Source: Pseudomonas sp. 8O (lineage in GTDB: Bacteria > Pseudomonadota > Gammaproteobacteria > Pseudomonadales > Pseudomonadaceae). Taken from it: DNA of 64,000 nucleotides. The notes beneath the pieces were generated by a model. The model was not told the DNA's origin, did no database searches, and saw nothing but the letters and a program-made list of their open reading frames with translations. Within the stretch, counting starts at the first letter, position 1. Every line of letters starts with the position of its first letter. Shown in pieces: positions 45,666 to 54,740 of this stretch. Location: positions 2,274,649 through 2,338,648 of the forward strand of contig NZ_LR733264.1 of assembly GCF_902506495.1 (NCBI RefSeq), in the 5' to 3' direction. Position numbers and translations under genes: made by a program.

Positions 45666-46304
45666 ATGAGCATCCGTCTGGGCGACATCGCCCCTGACTT
45701 CGAACAGGATTCCAGTGAAGGCCGCATTCGATTCCACGAGTGGCTGGGCGACAGCTGGGGCATCCTCTTCTCCCACCCGGCCGACTTCACGCCGGTGTGC
45801 ACCACCGAACTGGGCTTTACCGCCAAGCTCAGGGACGAATTCGCCAAGCGCGGCGTCAAGGCCATCGCCCTGTCGGTCGACCCGGTGGATTCGCACATCA
45901 AATGGATCGATGACATCAACGAGACGCAGAACACGGTGGTCAACTTCCCGATCATCGCCGATGCCGACCGCAAGGTGTCCGACCTCTACGACCTGATCCA
46001 CCCGAACGCCAACGACACCCTGACTGTGCGTTCGCTGTTCGTCATCGACCCGAACAAAAAGGTGCGCCTGACCATCACCTATCCGGCCAGTACCGGGCGC
46101 AACTTCAATGAAATCCTGCGCGTGGTTGATTCGCTGCAGCTGACCGACAACTACAAGGTGGCCACCCCGGCCAACTGGCAGGACGGTGAAGAGGTGGTGA
46201 TCGTGCCGTCGTTGAAGGACGAGGCCGAGATCGCCGAGCGCTTCCCGAGAGGCTATCGCGCAGTGAAGCCCTATCTGCGTCTGACGCCGCAACCGAACCG
46301 CTAA
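45666..46304 (+). CDS. lsfA: 1-Cys peroxiredoxin LsfA
   Basis: A 212-residue Prx6-type 1-Cys peroxiredoxin. The peroxidatic Cys45 is in HPADFTPVCTTELGF. No resolving cysteine of the 2-Cys type is visible. The C-terminal extension ERFPRGYRAVKPYLRLTPQP is typical of LsfA. In Pseudomonas, LsfA is induced by sulfate starvation and lies just upstream of ssuEADCBF, as here. It reduces peroxides, possibly using ascorbate or a thiol. CAAGGAGC lies before the ATG. Confidence 0.93.
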   Translation: MSIRLGDIAPDFEQDSSEGRIRFHEWLGDSWGILFSHPADFTPVCTTELGFTAKLRDEFAKRGVKAIALSVDPVDSHIKWIDDINETQNTVVNFPIIADADRKVSDLYDLIHPNANDTLTVRSLFVIDPNKKVRLTITYPASTGRNFNEILRVVDSLQLTDNYKVATPANWQDGEEVVIVPSLKDEAEIAERFPRGYRAVKPYLRLTPQPNR

Positions 46305-46313
46305 GGACTGACC

Positions 46314-46907
46314 ATGCATGTCGTGTTGCTATCCGGTAGCCCTGCGGCGCGCTCGCGCACTGAAGTGCTGCTGGACCATGTACGCCAACGCCTCGAGGCG
46401 CAGCACGTGGAAGTGAGTTGGCTACGGGTGCGGGATTTTCCGGCCGAGGATCTGCTGCATGCCCGCTTCGACAGCCCGGCAGTGCAGCAGCTGCAGGCTG
46501 TGGTGGCCAGCGCCGATGGCCTGGTGGTCGGTACGCCGGTATACAAGGCATCGTTTACCGGTGCGCTGAAGGTGCTGCTGGACCTGCTGCCCGAACGTGC
46601 CCTGGCGCACAAGGTGGTACTGCCCCTGGCCAGTGGTGGCAGCCCGGCGCATCTGCTGGCTGTGGATTACGCGCTCAAGCCGGTGCTGGCCGCGCTGAAG
46701 GCGCAGGAAATGCTCTCCGGCGTGTTCGCCGTGGACAAGCAGATCGCCTACCCGGAAGGGGACAGGCCCGCGCAGATCGACGACGAGTTGCGCGAACGTC
46801 TCGATGAGGCTCTGGAACAACTGGGCGCAGCCCTGGCGCGACGGCCGAAGCCGATCGACCCGAACCTGCTCAACGACCGGCTGGTGAACGCTCGCTGGAG
46901 CATCTGA
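46314..46907 (+). CDS. ssuE: NAD(P)H-dependent FMN reductase SsuE
   Basis: A 197-residue flavodoxin-fold reductase. [22 protein letters not shown] binds the FMN phosphate, and [26 protein letters not shown] is the SsuE/MsuE signature. It supplies reduced FMN to the monooxygenase SsuD. It starts 9 bases after lsfA. Confidence 0.93.
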   Translation: MHVVLLSGSPAARSRTEVLLDHVRQRLEAQHVEVSWLRVRDFPAEDLLHARFDSPAVQQLQAVVASADGLVVGTPVYKASFTGALKVLLDLLPERALAHKVVLPLASGGSPAHLLAVDYALKPVLAALKAQEMLSGVFAVDKQIAYPEGDRPAQIDDELRERLDEALEQLGAALARRPKPIDPNLLNDRLVNARWSI

Positions 46908-46934
46908 TCCATCTGTAACACCCCCGCCTTACTC

Positions 46935-46948
46935 GCCCGCCAACGGGC
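46935..46948. promoter_or_regulatory. Short hairpin upstream of ssuA
   Basis: GCCCG-CCAA-CGGGC. The same stem core and loop occur before the binding-protein gene at 29241-29260. It lies 27 bases after ssuE and 43 before ssuA. Confidence 0.45.
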
Positions 46949-46991
46949 AAGCAGGTAGCCAACCAAGACATCACTGCAAAGGGAGAGCGCC

Positions 46992-47972
46992 ATGCGCACC
47001 ATTACTTTGCGTCGAAGCCTGGTCGCCCTGTTTGCCGCGGCCATTTCCTTCGGCGCCATCACTCAAGCTCAGGCTGCTTCTGATAACAAAAGCGTCCTGC
47101 GTATCGGCTATCAGAAATACGGCACCCTGGTATTGCTAAAGGCCAAGGGCACCCTGGAAAAACGCCTGGCCGAGCAGGGCGTGGAGGTCAAGTGGACGGA
47201 GTTCCCGGGCGGTCCGCAACTGCTCGAAGGTCTCAACGTCGGCTCCGTGGATTTCGGTGTCACCGGTGAAACCCCGCCGGTATTTGCTCAGGCAGCTGGC
47301 GCCGACCTGCTCTACGTCGCCCATGAGCCGCCGGCTCCGACGGGCGAGGCGATCCTCGTACCCAAGAACTCGCCGATCAAATCGGTGGCCGAGCTCAAGG
47401 GCAAGAAGGTCGCCCTTAACAAAGGCTCCAACGTGCATTACCTGCTGGTTCGTGCACTGGAAGACGCCGGCCTCAAGTACGGCGACATCACCCCGGTCTA
47501 CCTGCCGCCGGCCGATGCCCGCGCCGCCTTCGAGCGTGGCAGCGTCGATGCCTGGGTGATCTGGGACCCGTTCCAGTCCGCCGCCGAGAAGCAATTGCAG
47601 GCCCGCACCCTGCGTGACGGTAGCGGTCTGGTGGATAACCACCAGTTCTACCTGGCGACCCGCACCTATGCCGAGAAAAACCCGCAGGTGGTCGGTGTGC
47701 TGGTCGAGGAAATCCGCGGCGTCGGCGAGTGGGTCAAGGGCAACCTCGACGAAGCCACCAGTCAGGTCGCGCCGCTGATCGGCCTGTCCCCGGAGATCAC
47801 CCGCCAGGCCGTCGAGCGCCAGGGTTACGGCGCGCAGTTCATCACCCCGGAGGTGGTCGAGGCGCAGCAGAAGATCGCCGACACCTTCACCGAGCTGAAG
47901 CTGATCCCCAAGCAGCTGACCATCAAGGACGTGATCTGGAATCCGCCGGCCAAGGTCGCGCAGAACCAGTAG
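46992..47972 (+). CDS. ssuA: Aliphatic sulfonate-binding protein SsuA
   Basis: A 326-residue periplasmic protein with a signal peptide cleaved near [31 protein letters not shown] and [39 protein letters not shown] are SsuA hallmarks. It binds alkanesulfonates for SsuBC. It is followed by a perfect hairpin before ssuD. Confidence 0.94.
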   Translation: MRTITLRRSLVALFAAAISFGAITQAQAASDNKSVLRIGYQKYGTLVLLKAKGTLEKRLAEQGVEVKWTEFPGGPQLLEGLNVGSVDFGVTGETPPVFAQAAGADLLYVAHEPPAPTGEAILVPKNSPIKSVAELKGKKVALNKGSNVHYLLVRALEDAGLKYGDITPVYLPPADARAAFERGSVDAWVIWDPFQSAAEKQLQARTLRDGSGLVDNHQFYLATRTYAEKNPQVVGVLVEEIRGVGEWVKGNLDEATSQVAPLIGLSPEITRQAVERQGYGAQFITPEVVEAQQKIADTFTELKLIPKQLTIKDVIWNPPAKVAQNQ

Positions 47973-47987
47973 AACCCTCACCCCCAG

Positions 47988-48010
47988 CCCCTCTCCCGGC
48001 GGGAGAGGGG
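47988..48010. promoter_or_regulatory. Perfect hairpin between ssuA and ssuD
   Basis: CCCCTCTCCC (47988-47997) pairs with GGGAGAGGGG (48001-48010) across GGC. No T-run follows. It is probably a repeat-derived mRNA stabiliser that could raise SsuA relative to SsuD. A related CTCTCCC/GGGAGAG pair lies at 49321-49343. Confidence 0.6.
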
Positions 48011-48033
48011 AGCGAATCCAAGGAGACCACTCC

Positions 48034-49182
48034 ATGAGCCTCAATATTTTCTGGTTCCTGCCTACCCATGGTGATGGCAAGTACCTGGGCACAGCCGAAG
48101 GCGCGCGCGCCGTCGACCACGGCTACCTGGCCCAGGTCGCCCAGGCGGCTGACCGCCTCGGTTATGGCGGCGTGCTGATTCCCACCGGGCGTTCCTGCGA
48201 GGATTCCTGGCTGGTAGCCGCCTCGCTGATCCCGCTCACGCAGAATCTGAAGTTTCTCGTTGCCCTGCGCCCGGGGATCATTTCGCCGACCGTGGCTGCG
48301 CGCCAGGCGGCGACCCTGGATCGCCTGTCGAACGGCCGTGCGCTGTTCAATCTGGTGACCGGGGGCGACCCGGACGAGTTGGCCGGCGATGGCCTGCACC
48401 TGTCGCATGCCGAGCGTTACGAGGCCTCCGTCGAATTCACCCGTATCTGGCGCCGCGTGCTGGAAGGCGAAACCGTCGACTACGACGGCAAGCACATCCA
48501 GGTGAAGGGCGCCAAACTTCTCTATCCGCCTATCCAGCAGCCGCGTCCGCCGCTGTATTTCGGCGGTTCCTCCGACGCAGCGCAGGACCTGGCCGCGGAG
48601 CAGGTCGAGCTGTACCTGACCTGGGGCGAGCCGCCGGCTGCGGTGGCCGAGAAGATCGCCCAGGTGCGTGAGAAGGCTGCCGCGCAGGGGCGCCAAGTGC
48701 GCTTCGGCATTCGTCTGCACGTGATCGTGCGCGAGACCAATGAAGAGGCCTGGGCGGCGGCAGATCGCCTGATCAGCCACCTGGATCAGGGCACCATCGA
48801 CCGCGCGCAGGCGTCGCTGGCACGTTTCGATTCGGTCGGCCAACAGCGCATGGCCGCCCTGCACGGCGGCAAGACCGACAACCTGGAAGTGTCGCCGAAC
48901 CTCTGGGCCGGCGTCGGCTTGGTGCGCGGCGGCGCTGGCACCGCGCTGGTCGGTGATGGCCCGACCGTGGCGGCGCGGGTCAAGGAGTACGCCGGGCTGG
49001 GCATCGACACCTTCATCTTCTCCGGCTATCCGCATCTGGAAGAGTCGTACCGGGTCGCCGAACTGCTGTTCCCGCACCTGGACGTGGCCCAGCCTGCGCG
49101 TCCGGAGAGCCGCGGCTATGTCAGCCCGTTCGGCGAAATGATCTCCAGCGACATCCTGCCGAGGGCGGCTTCGGCGAGTTGA
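48034..49182 (+). CDS. ssuD: FMNH2-dependent alkanesulfonate monooxygenase SsuD
   Basis: A 382-residue luciferase-fold monooxygenase, one residue longer than E. coli SsuD. The start [19 protein letters not shown] is diagnostic. Cys55 in TGRSCEDSW and Arg227/His229 in [11 protein letters not shown] correspond to E. coli Cys54, Arg226 and His228. It converts alkanesulfonates to aldehydes and sulfite with FMNH2 from SsuE and O2. AAGGAG precedes the ATG. Confidence 0.96.
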   Translation: MSLNIFWFLPTHGDGKYLGTAEGARAVDHGYLAQVAQAADRLGYGGVLIPTGRSCEDSWLVAASLIPLTQNLKFLVALRPGIISPTVAARQAATLDRLSNGRALFNLVTGGDPDELAGDGLHLSHAERYEASVEFTRIWRRVLEGETVDYDGKHIQVKGAKLLYPPIQQPRPPLYFGGSSDAAQDLAAEQVELYLTWGEPPAAVAEKIAQVREKAAAQGRQVRFGIRLHVIVRETNEEAWAAADRLISHLDQGTIDRAQASLARFDSVGQQRMAALHGGKTDNLEVSPNLWAGVGLVRGGAGTALVGDGPTVAARVKEYAGLGIDTFIFSGYPHLEESYRVAELLFPHLDVAQPARPESRGYVSPFGEMISSDILPRAASAS

Positions 49183-49204
49183 GGTGGTGCAACGCTGGTA
49201 CAGG

Positions 49205-49372
49205 TTTTCCCGGATTGCATCCGGGCTACGGACCGAATCGTAGGGTGCGCTGCGCGCACCGCGATTGCCTGCGCTCCCATTGGTGCGCATGGCGCACCCT
49301 ACGGGTCGATGTTCCTCCGGCTCTCCCATTGATGGGGGAGAGGGGATTTGTAGCCCGGATGAAATCCGGGAG
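49205..49372. repeat. Cluster of repeats between ssuD and ssuC
   Basis: It includes CCCGGATTGCATCCGGGCTAC (about 49209-49229), a CGTAGGGTGCGC to GCGCACCCTACG pair (49240-49303), a CTCTCCC/GGGAGAG pair and GTAGCCCGGATGAAATCCGG (49351-49370). The ssuD-ssuC gap is 227 bases because of it. Confidence 0.8.
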
Positions 49373-49409
49373 CACAGGTTCGAGTAAACAGAATTCTTCG
49401 AGGCAAAAA

Positions 49410-50204
49410 ATGCGCAACACGACCCTTCACAAACTGGCCCTGCGTGCCGCGCCCTGGGCCTTGCCGCTGGGGCTGCTGGCCGCCTGGCAACTGGCGGTGG
49501 CCAGCGGCTGGCTGTCCAGTCGCATCCTGCCGGCGCCCAGCGCCGTGCTCGCCGCCGGCTGGGAGCTGCTGGCCTCCGGCGAAATCTGGCAGCACCTGGC
49601 GATCAGTGGCCAGCGCGCCGGTATCGGCTTCGCCATTGGCGGCGGCATCGGCTTGCTGCTGGGCTTTATCACCGGCCTGTCGAAATGGGGCGAGCGCTTT
49701 CTCGATAGCTCGGTGCAGATGATCCGTAACGTACCGCACCTGGCGCTGATTCCGCTGGTGATCCTGTGGTTCGGCATCGACGAGGCGGCCAAGGTGTTCC
49801 TGGTCGCGCTCGGCACGCTGTTCCCCATCTACCTCAACACTTACCACGGCATCCGTAACGTCGACCCGGCGCTGGTTGAGATGGCGCGTAGCTATGGTTT
49901 GTCCGGTTTCGCCCTGTTCCGCCAGGTGATCCTGCCCGGCGCGCTACCATCGATTCTGGTGGGCGTGCGTTTCGCCCTGGGTTTCATGTGGCTGACGCTG
50001 ATCGTTGCCGAGACCATATCGGCCAGCGCCGGCATCGGCTACCTGGCGATGAACGCCCGCGAATTCCTGCAGACCGACGTGGTGGTGCTGGCGATCCTGC
50101 TCTATGCGGTGCTCGGCAAGCTGGCCGACGTCGCCGCCCGTGGCCTTGAGCGCGTGTGGCTGCGCTGGCACCCGGCCTATCAGGTCAAGGCAGGTGACCA
50201 ATGA
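49410..50204 (+). CDS. ssuC: Aliphatic sulfonate ABC permease SsuC
   Basis: A 264-residue permease with six helices. [47 protein letters not shown] and [24 protein letters not shown] are SsuC motifs, the last being the EAA loop. GAGG precedes the ATG at 49410; the much longer open frame upstream runs through repeats and is rejected. It overlaps ssuB by 4 bases. Confidence 0.95.
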   Translation: MRNTTLHKLALRAAPWALPLGLLAAWQLAVASGWLSSRILPAPSAVLAAGWELLASGEIWQHLAISGQRAGIGFAIGGGIGLLLGFITGLSKWGERFLDSSVQMIRNVPHLALIPLVILWFGIDEAAKVFLVALGTLFPIYLNTYHGIRNVDPALVEMARSYGLSGFALFRQVILPGALPSILVGVRFALGFMWLTLIVAETISASAGIGYLAMNAREFLQTDVVVLAILLYAVLGKLADVAARGLERVWLRWHPAYQVKAGDQ

Positions 50205-51001
50205 CAGCGCTGCATAACATTCGTCAGGGCATTCCCCTGACTATCGAGAAGATCGAGAAAACCTTCGGCGAGCGTCAGGTGCTCAAGGGTATCGACCTGC
50301 ATATCCCGGCCGGCCAGTTCGTCGCCGTGGTTGGTCGCAGTGGCTGCGGCAAGAGCACGCTGCTGCGCCTGCTGGCCGGGCTGGATCAACCCAGCGACGG
50401 TCAGCTGCTGGCCGGCAGTGGTTCGCTCAACGCCGTGCGTGAAGACATTCGTCTGATGTTCCAGGACTCGCGTCTGCTGCCCTGGAGGCGGGTGATCGAT
50501 AACGTCGGCCTCGGTCTTGCCGGCAACTGGCGCAAGCAGGCCAAGGAAGCCCTGGCGGCGGTCGGCCTGGCGGATCGCGCCAATGAGTGGCCGGCGGCCC
50601 TGTCCGGGGGGCAGAAGCAGCGTGTGGCGCTGGCCCGCGCGCTGATCCACCGCCCACGTCTGTTGCTGCTCGACGAGCCGCTGGGCGCGCTGGATGCGCT
50701 GACCCGCATCGAGATGCAGCAACTGATCGAGCGCCTGTGGCAGCAGCATGGCTTCACCGTGCTGCTGGTCACCCACGACGTTGCCGAAGCGGTGGCCGTA
50801 GCGGACCGGGTGATCCTCATCGAGGACGGCCAGATCGGCCTCGACCTCGATGTGCAGCTGGTACGCCCGCGTCCGCATGGCTCGCCACTGCTGGCAGCAC
50901 TGGAAGCGCGCGTGCTCGACCGGGTGCTGGCGCAGCCTGAATTACCCATACCACCGGAGCCCGTATCACCCCTGCCCACGCAATTGCGTTGGGCGCTTTG
51001 A
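50201..51001 (+). CDS. ssuB: Aliphatic sulfonate ABC ATP-binding protein SsuB
   Basis: A 266-residue ATPase. Walker A is GRSGCGKST (near residue 49), the signature is [15 protein letters not shown], and Walker B is [12 protein letters not shown], followed by [36 protein letters not shown] is a typical SsuB stretch. It powers SsuAC and is translationally coupled to ssuC (ATGA). Confidence 0.95.
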   Translation: MTALHNIRQGIPLTIEKIEKTFGERQVLKGIDLHIPAGQFVAVVGRSGCGKSTLLRLLAGLDQPSDGQLLAGSGSLNAVREDIRLMFQDSRLLPWRRVIDNVGLGLAGNWRKQAKEALAAVGLADRANEWPAALSGGQKQRVALARALIHRPRLLLLDEPLGALDALTRIEMQQLIERLWQQHGFTVLLVTHDVAEAVAVADRVILIEDGQIGLDLDVQLVRPRPHGSPLLAALEARVLDRVLAQPELPIPPEPVSPLPTQLRWAL

Positions 51002-51005
51002 CGCC

Positions 51006-51063
51006 GTAGCCCGGATGCAATCCGGGAGCGGTTGCAAGATTCCCCGGATTTCATCCGGGCTAC
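51006..51063. repeat. REP-type inverted repeat between ssuB and ssuF
   Basis: GTAGCCCGGATGCAATCCGG and CCGGATTTCATCCGGGCTAC. Same family as 15821-15883. Confidence 0.85.
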
Positions 51064-51089
51064 ATCAGTGGACCATCAGGAGAAACACC

Positions 51090-51305
51090 ATGACCATCAA
51101 AGCCATCAACGTGCGTAACCAGTTCAAGGGCAGCATCAAGGAAATCGTCATCGGCGACGTGCTGTCGGAAATCGACGTGCAGACCGCCGCCGGCATCGTC
51201 ACCTCGGTGATCACCACCCGTTCCGTACGCGAGCTGGAACTGCAGGTGGGCAGTGAAGTGATCGCCTTCGTCAAATCCACCGAGGTGTCCATCGCCAAAC
51301 TCTGA
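51090..51305 (+). CDS. ssuF: Molybdopterin-binding-type (TOBE) protein SsuF
   Basis: A 71-residue single MOP/TOBE domain: INVRNQFKGSIKEIVIGDVLSEIDV, then VTSVITTRSVRELELQVGSEV and ending FVKSTEVSIAKL. SsuF is encoded last in Pseudomonas ssuEADCBF and is reported to be needed for sulfonate use in P. putida, with an unclear role. AGGAG precedes the ATG. Confidence 0.92.
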   Translation: MTIKAINVRNQFKGSIKEIVIGDVLSEIDVQTAAGIVTSVITTRSVRELELQVGSEVIAFVKSTEVSIAKL

Positions 51306-51676
51306 TCGGCGGATGACGGCTCCCTCGCTCCAGCGTGGGAGCCCAAGCCTGGGCGCTTTGCGCCCGCTTGCGCTGGTGCTGCATCAGCATCTGACGCAGA
51401 GCGTCTCTGGATGCATTCCCACGCGGGGCGTGAGGAACGATCAATCGCCAAGCTGTAAAAGTCAGGTATCGCCCAGCCCTCGGAGACGAGGGCCGCACGA
51501 CCTTATTCAGGAGAAAAGAACTCTGGTTATAAGTGGTTAATAAAAAGATATTTTTCAGCTATATGATTTTTCTGCAGAATCGCGCCATCAAATAGCCTGC
51601 CTGCAGGCTGGTGCCAATCAGATAAGTGACTGGCCTTGGCCTGCAGGTTCCTCTCTCGATAAGAAGGACGCCTTAG
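51306..51676. other. 371-base gap with a long repeat and a promoter-like A+T tract
   Basis: The inverted repeat at 51319-51442 (starting CTCCCTCGCTCCAGCGTGGG, ending GCGTGAGGAACGATC) is a sister of 13853-13982. Beyond it an A+T-rich tract (51521-51580) carries GGTTATAAGTGGTTAA (51525-51540), resembling the GGTTATAA run before lsfA. This is the probable promoter of the second sulfate-binding-protein gene. Confidence 0.6.
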
Positions 51677-52693
51677 ATGCTGAAGAAGATCGTTCTGGCC
51701 AGCGTGGCCAGCGCCACCCTGCTGACGGGCTCGCTGAGCCATGCCGCCGCCGATACGCCATTCCACAACGCCTCCTACGACATCGCCCGCGAGCTGTTCG
51801 GCGAGATCAATCCGCTGTTCGTCGAGCACTGGAAGCAGCAGAGCGGCAAGGAAGTGAAGATCATCCAGTCCTTCGCCGGCACTTCGCGCCAGGCGCAGGA
51901 CATCATTCAGGGCAAGAAGGTCGATGTGGTCACCTTCAACCAGGTGACCGATGTGGACATCCTGGCCAAGCGCAAACTGCTGCGTGAGGACTGGGCCGAG
52001 CAGTTCCCCAACAACAGCTCGCCGTACTACAGCACCACTGCCTTCCTGGTGCGCGAAGGCAACCCGAAGAACATCAAGAGCTGGGATGACCTGATTCGCG
52101 ATGACGTGAAGCTGGTATTCCCCAACCCGAAGACGTCCGGCAACGCCCGTTACAGCTACCTGGGCGCCTGGCTGTTCGCCAACGAGAAATTCAACGGCGA
52201 CCAGGAGAAGGTCAAGGCCTTCGTCGGCAAGCTGCTGAAGAACGTCGAGAACTTCCCCACCGGTGGCCGTGGCGCCACCGTGGCCTTCGCCCAGAACGGC
52301 CAGGGCGACGTGCTGCTGACCTTCGAGTCGGAAGTGATCAACATCGCCAAGGGCGACGAGTTCAAGTCCGCCAACCTGGCAATCGTGGTCCCGGAGGTCA
52401 GCGTACTGGCTGAGTTCCCGGTGGCCATCGTCGACAAGGTGGCCGACGAGCGCGGCACCCGCGAGCAGGCCAAGGCCTTCCTGGATTTCCAGTACAGCAA
52501 GGACATCCAGCAACTGCTGACTCGCTACAACTACCGTGTGCACAACCCGGAAGTGGTCGAGGCGACCAAGGCGCAGTTCGCTCCGGTACGCCTGATCAAC
52601 CCGACCGAGGTGCTCGGTACCTGGGACGAGATCACCGCCAAGCATTTCGACAACGGTGGTATCCTCGACCAGCTTCTCGCGACCGGGCGCTGA
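51677..52693 (+). CDS. Second sulfate/thiosulfate-binding protein
   Basis: A 338-residue periplasmic protein with a signal peptide cleaved near LSHAAADT. FHNASYDIARELFGEINPLFVEHW, IIQSFAGTSRQAQDIIQGKKVDVV and FPNPKTSGNARYSYLGAWLFA are the oxyanion-binding segments. It differs clearly from sbp at 10799 (IIQSFAGTSRQA against [12 protein letters not shown]) and is closer to a CysP/Sbp2 type. It is followed by a MITE-like repeat, then CysT and CysW genes. Confidence 0.92.
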   Translation: MLKKIVLASVASATLLTGSLSHAAADTPFHNASYDIARELFGEINPLFVEHWKQQSGKEVKIIQSFAGTSRQAQDIIQGKKVDVVTFNQVTDVDILAKRKLLREDWAEQFPNNSSPYYSTTAFLVREGNPKNIKSWDDLIRDDVKLVFPNPKTSGNARYSYLGAWLFANEKFNGDQEKVKAFVGKLLKNVENFPTGGRGATVAFAQNGQGDVLLTFESEVINIAKGDEFKSANLAIVVPEVSVLAEFPVAIVDKVADERGTREQAKAFLDFQYSKDIQQLLTRYNYRVHNPEVVEATKAQFAPVRLINPTEVLGTWDEITAKHFDNGGILDQLLATGR

Positions 52694-52712
52694 GCGCGCC
52701 GGTCTGGCGTAG

Positions 52713-52852
52713 CAGGCTGTTGAAAAACGTAGGCGAGGCAGGCAAGACAAGGCAAAAACGGCCGAAAAAGCGCAGTTTACGTGCTGTAAATGAGCATTTT
52801 GAGGCCGTTTTTAACGCAGTATTGCCAACGTAGGTAGTTTTTCAACGGCCTG
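52713..52852. mobile_element. MITE-like element, 140 bases
   Basis: Terminal repeats CAGGCTGTTGAAAAAC (52713-52728) and GTTTTTCAACGGCCTG (52837-52852) match at 15 of 16 positions when inverted. Inside, AAAACGGCC and GGCCGTTTTT form a second dyad. There is no coding capacity. It lies between the second sulfate-binding-protein gene and cysT, so it entered an operon. The parent transposase is not in the window. Confidence 0.7.
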
Positions 52853-52853
52853 T

Positions 52854-52904
52854 TAGGGCGGGTGCAACCCACCAGCCTATGAGTGGCGGGTTGCACCCGC
52901 CCTA
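52854..52904. repeat. 17-base perfect inverted repeat
   Basis: TAGGGCGGGTGCAACCC and GGGTTGCACCCGCCCTA with a 17-base spacer, directly beside the MITE. It resembles the repeat at 10720-10777 in the other sulfate operon. It may act as a bidirectional terminator or mRNA stabiliser. Confidence 0.8.
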
Positions 52905-52973
52905 CGCGAGCATCGTAATGGTCCGTTGGCCGCCTTCTTGGCGGCCAACTGCATTTGTAGAGCCGAGCTTTTC

Positions 52974-53813
52974 GTGAGTAAACCGACGCTGTTCTTCCTG
53001 CAGACCCCGCTGTTGCCCGGCTTCGGCCTGAGCTTCGGCGTCAGTGTGCTGTACCTCTCGCTGGTGATCCTGCTGCCGTTGTCGGCGCTGCTGCTGTACG
53101 TCAGCGACATGACCTGGGGCCAGTACTGGTTCGCGATCAGCGATCCGCGCGTGGTGCAGACCTACAAGGTGACCATTTCGGCGGCCTTCTACTCGACCCT
53201 GGCGGTGCTGGTGATCGGCCTGTTGCTGGCCTGGATCATCACCCGCTACGACTTCCCCGGTCGGCGCATCGTCGATGCGCTGGTCGACCTGCCGTTCGCC
53301 CTGCCGACCTCGGTAGCCGGCCTGACGCTGGCGACGCTGCTGGTGCCCAATGGCTGGATCGGTCAGTGGCTGGGTTTCAAGGTGGCCTATGCCTATGCCG
53401 GTATCGTGGTGGCGATGGTATTCACCAGCATTCCCTTCGTGGTGCGCACCGTGCAGCCGGTGCTGCAAGACCTCGGCTCGGAATACGAAGAGGCCGCGCG
53501 CACGCTCGGCGCCAGTCGTCTGCAGACCTTCCGCAAGGTCATCTTGCCGACCCTGGCCCCGGCGCTGGTCACCGGTGGTTCGCAGGCGTTCATTCGCAGC
53601 CTCGGCGAGTTCGGCGCGGTGATCATGATCGCCGGCAACATTCCCTACCAGACGGAGGTCAGCTCGCTGATGATTTTCGTCCGTCTGCAGGAATTCAATT
53701 ACCCGGCGGCGGCGGCCATCGCTTCGGTGATCCTGCTCGCGTCGCTGATTCTTCTGTTCCTCCTGCAGGTCGTGCAGGGGCGTCTGTTCGCATGGCAACG
53801 GCAAGGTCGATGA
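52974..53813 (+). CDS. Sulfate ABC permease CysT, second copy
   Basis: A 279-residue permease starting at [53 protein letters not shown] and EEAARTLGASRLQTFRKVILP match CysT. It is clearly a paralog of the copy at 9888. The ATG-less start has a weak ribosome site, and the operon upstream was split by a MITE. It overlaps the next gene as ATGA. Confidence 0.9.
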   Translation: MSKPTLFFLQTPLLPGFGLSFGVSVLYLSLVILLPLSALLLYVSDMTWGQYWFAISDPRVVQTYKVTISAAFYSTLAVLVIGLLLAWIITRYDFPGRRIVDALVDLPFALPTSVAGLTLATLLVPNGWIGQWLGFKVAYAYAGIVVAMVFTSIPFVVRTVQPVLQDLGSEYEEAARTLGASRLQTFRKVILPTLAPALVTGGSQAFIRSLGEFGAVIMIAGNIPYQTEVSSLMIFVRLQEFNYPAAAAIASVILLASLILLFLLQVVQGRLFAWQRQGR

Positions 53814-54637
53814 AAAAGCCTCAAGATTGGCGCCAGTGGGCGCTGGTAGTTCTCGGTCTGATGCTGGTGGCGCTGATTCTGCTGGTACCACTGGCATTGA
53901 TCTTCAGCAAGGCGCTGGCCGGCGGGCTTGAGCTGCTGTGGAGCAATCTGAACGAAGACTACATGCTCCACGCCATTGGCCTGACCCTGTTGGTGGCAGC
54001 GATCACCGTGCCGCTGAACCTGTGCTTTGGCATCTGCCTGGCCTGGTGCGTGACCCATTACGACTTCCGTGGTCGCAAGCTGCTGACCACGCTGATCGAC
54101 ATTCCTTACGCGGTATCGCCGGTGGTCGCTGGTCTTTGCTACCTGGTGGTGTATGGCCTGGAAAGCTTCATCGGCCGCTGGTTCTACGATAACGGCATGC
54201 AGCTGATGTTCGCCTGGCCGGGCATCGTCATGGTCACCGTGTTCGTCACTGCGCCATACGTGGCGCGCATCCTGATTCCGGTGATGCAGACCCAGGGCCA
54301 GGACGAAGAAACCGCCGCCATGTGCCTGGGGGCCAGCGGCTGGCAGATCTTCCGCCGCATCAGCCTGCCCAAGATCAAGTGGGCGCTGCTGTATGGCGTG
54401 GTGGTGACCAATGCCCGCGCGGTCGGTGAGTTCGGCGCGGTGTCTGTGGTGTCCGGCACCATCATCAACCAGACCCTGACCCTGCCGCTTCTGGTCGACC
54501 AGCTCAACAACGACTACAAACCAGCAGCCGCCTTCACCGCAGCCGGCCTGCTGGCGTGCATGGCGCTGCTAACGCTGTTCCTGAAAACCTTCATGGAGTG
54601 GCGCCAGCGCCGCCTGATGCAACGCGCCGAGGCGTGA
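53810..54637 (+). CDS. Sulfate ABC permease CysW, second copy
   Basis: A 275-residue permease. IDIPYAVSPVVAGLCYLVVYGLESF and EETAAMCLGASGWQIFRRISLP are CysW hallmarks. The ATG at 53810 overlaps the cysT stop; an in-frame ATG at 53792 is an alternative. No ATPase gene follows: the next gene is convergent and encodes a signalling protein. The ATPase is probably the CysA at 8010. Confidence 0.9.
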   Translation: MKKPQDWRQWALVVLGLMLVALILLVPLALIFSKALAGGLELLWSNLNEDYMLHAIGLTLLVAAITVPLNLCFGICLAWCVTHYDFRGRKLLTTLIDIPYAVSPVVAGLCYLVVYGLESFIGRWFYDNGMQLMFAWPGIVMVTVFVTAPYVARILIPVMQTQGQDEETAAMCLGASGWQIFRRISLPKIKWALLYGVVVTNARAVGEFGAVSVVSGTIINQTLTLPLLVDQLNNDYKPAAAFTAAGLLACMALLTLFLKTFMEWRQRRLMQRAEA

Positions 54638-54684
54638 TCAGGGTGGCATTGGCGGGCGACACTCCGCTATAGCCTTTATGACCT

Positions 54685-54740
54685 ATCGCGGCTGAAGCCG
54701 CTCCCACGGGGAGAGGTGTAGGAGCGGCTTCAGCCGCGAT
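54685..54740. repeat. Perfect 20-base inverted repeat
   Basis: ATCGCGGCTGAAGCCGCTCC (54685-54704) and its exact complement (54721-54740). The right arm reaches into the last codons of the GGDEF gene. It may terminate both convergent genes. Confidence 0.85.
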
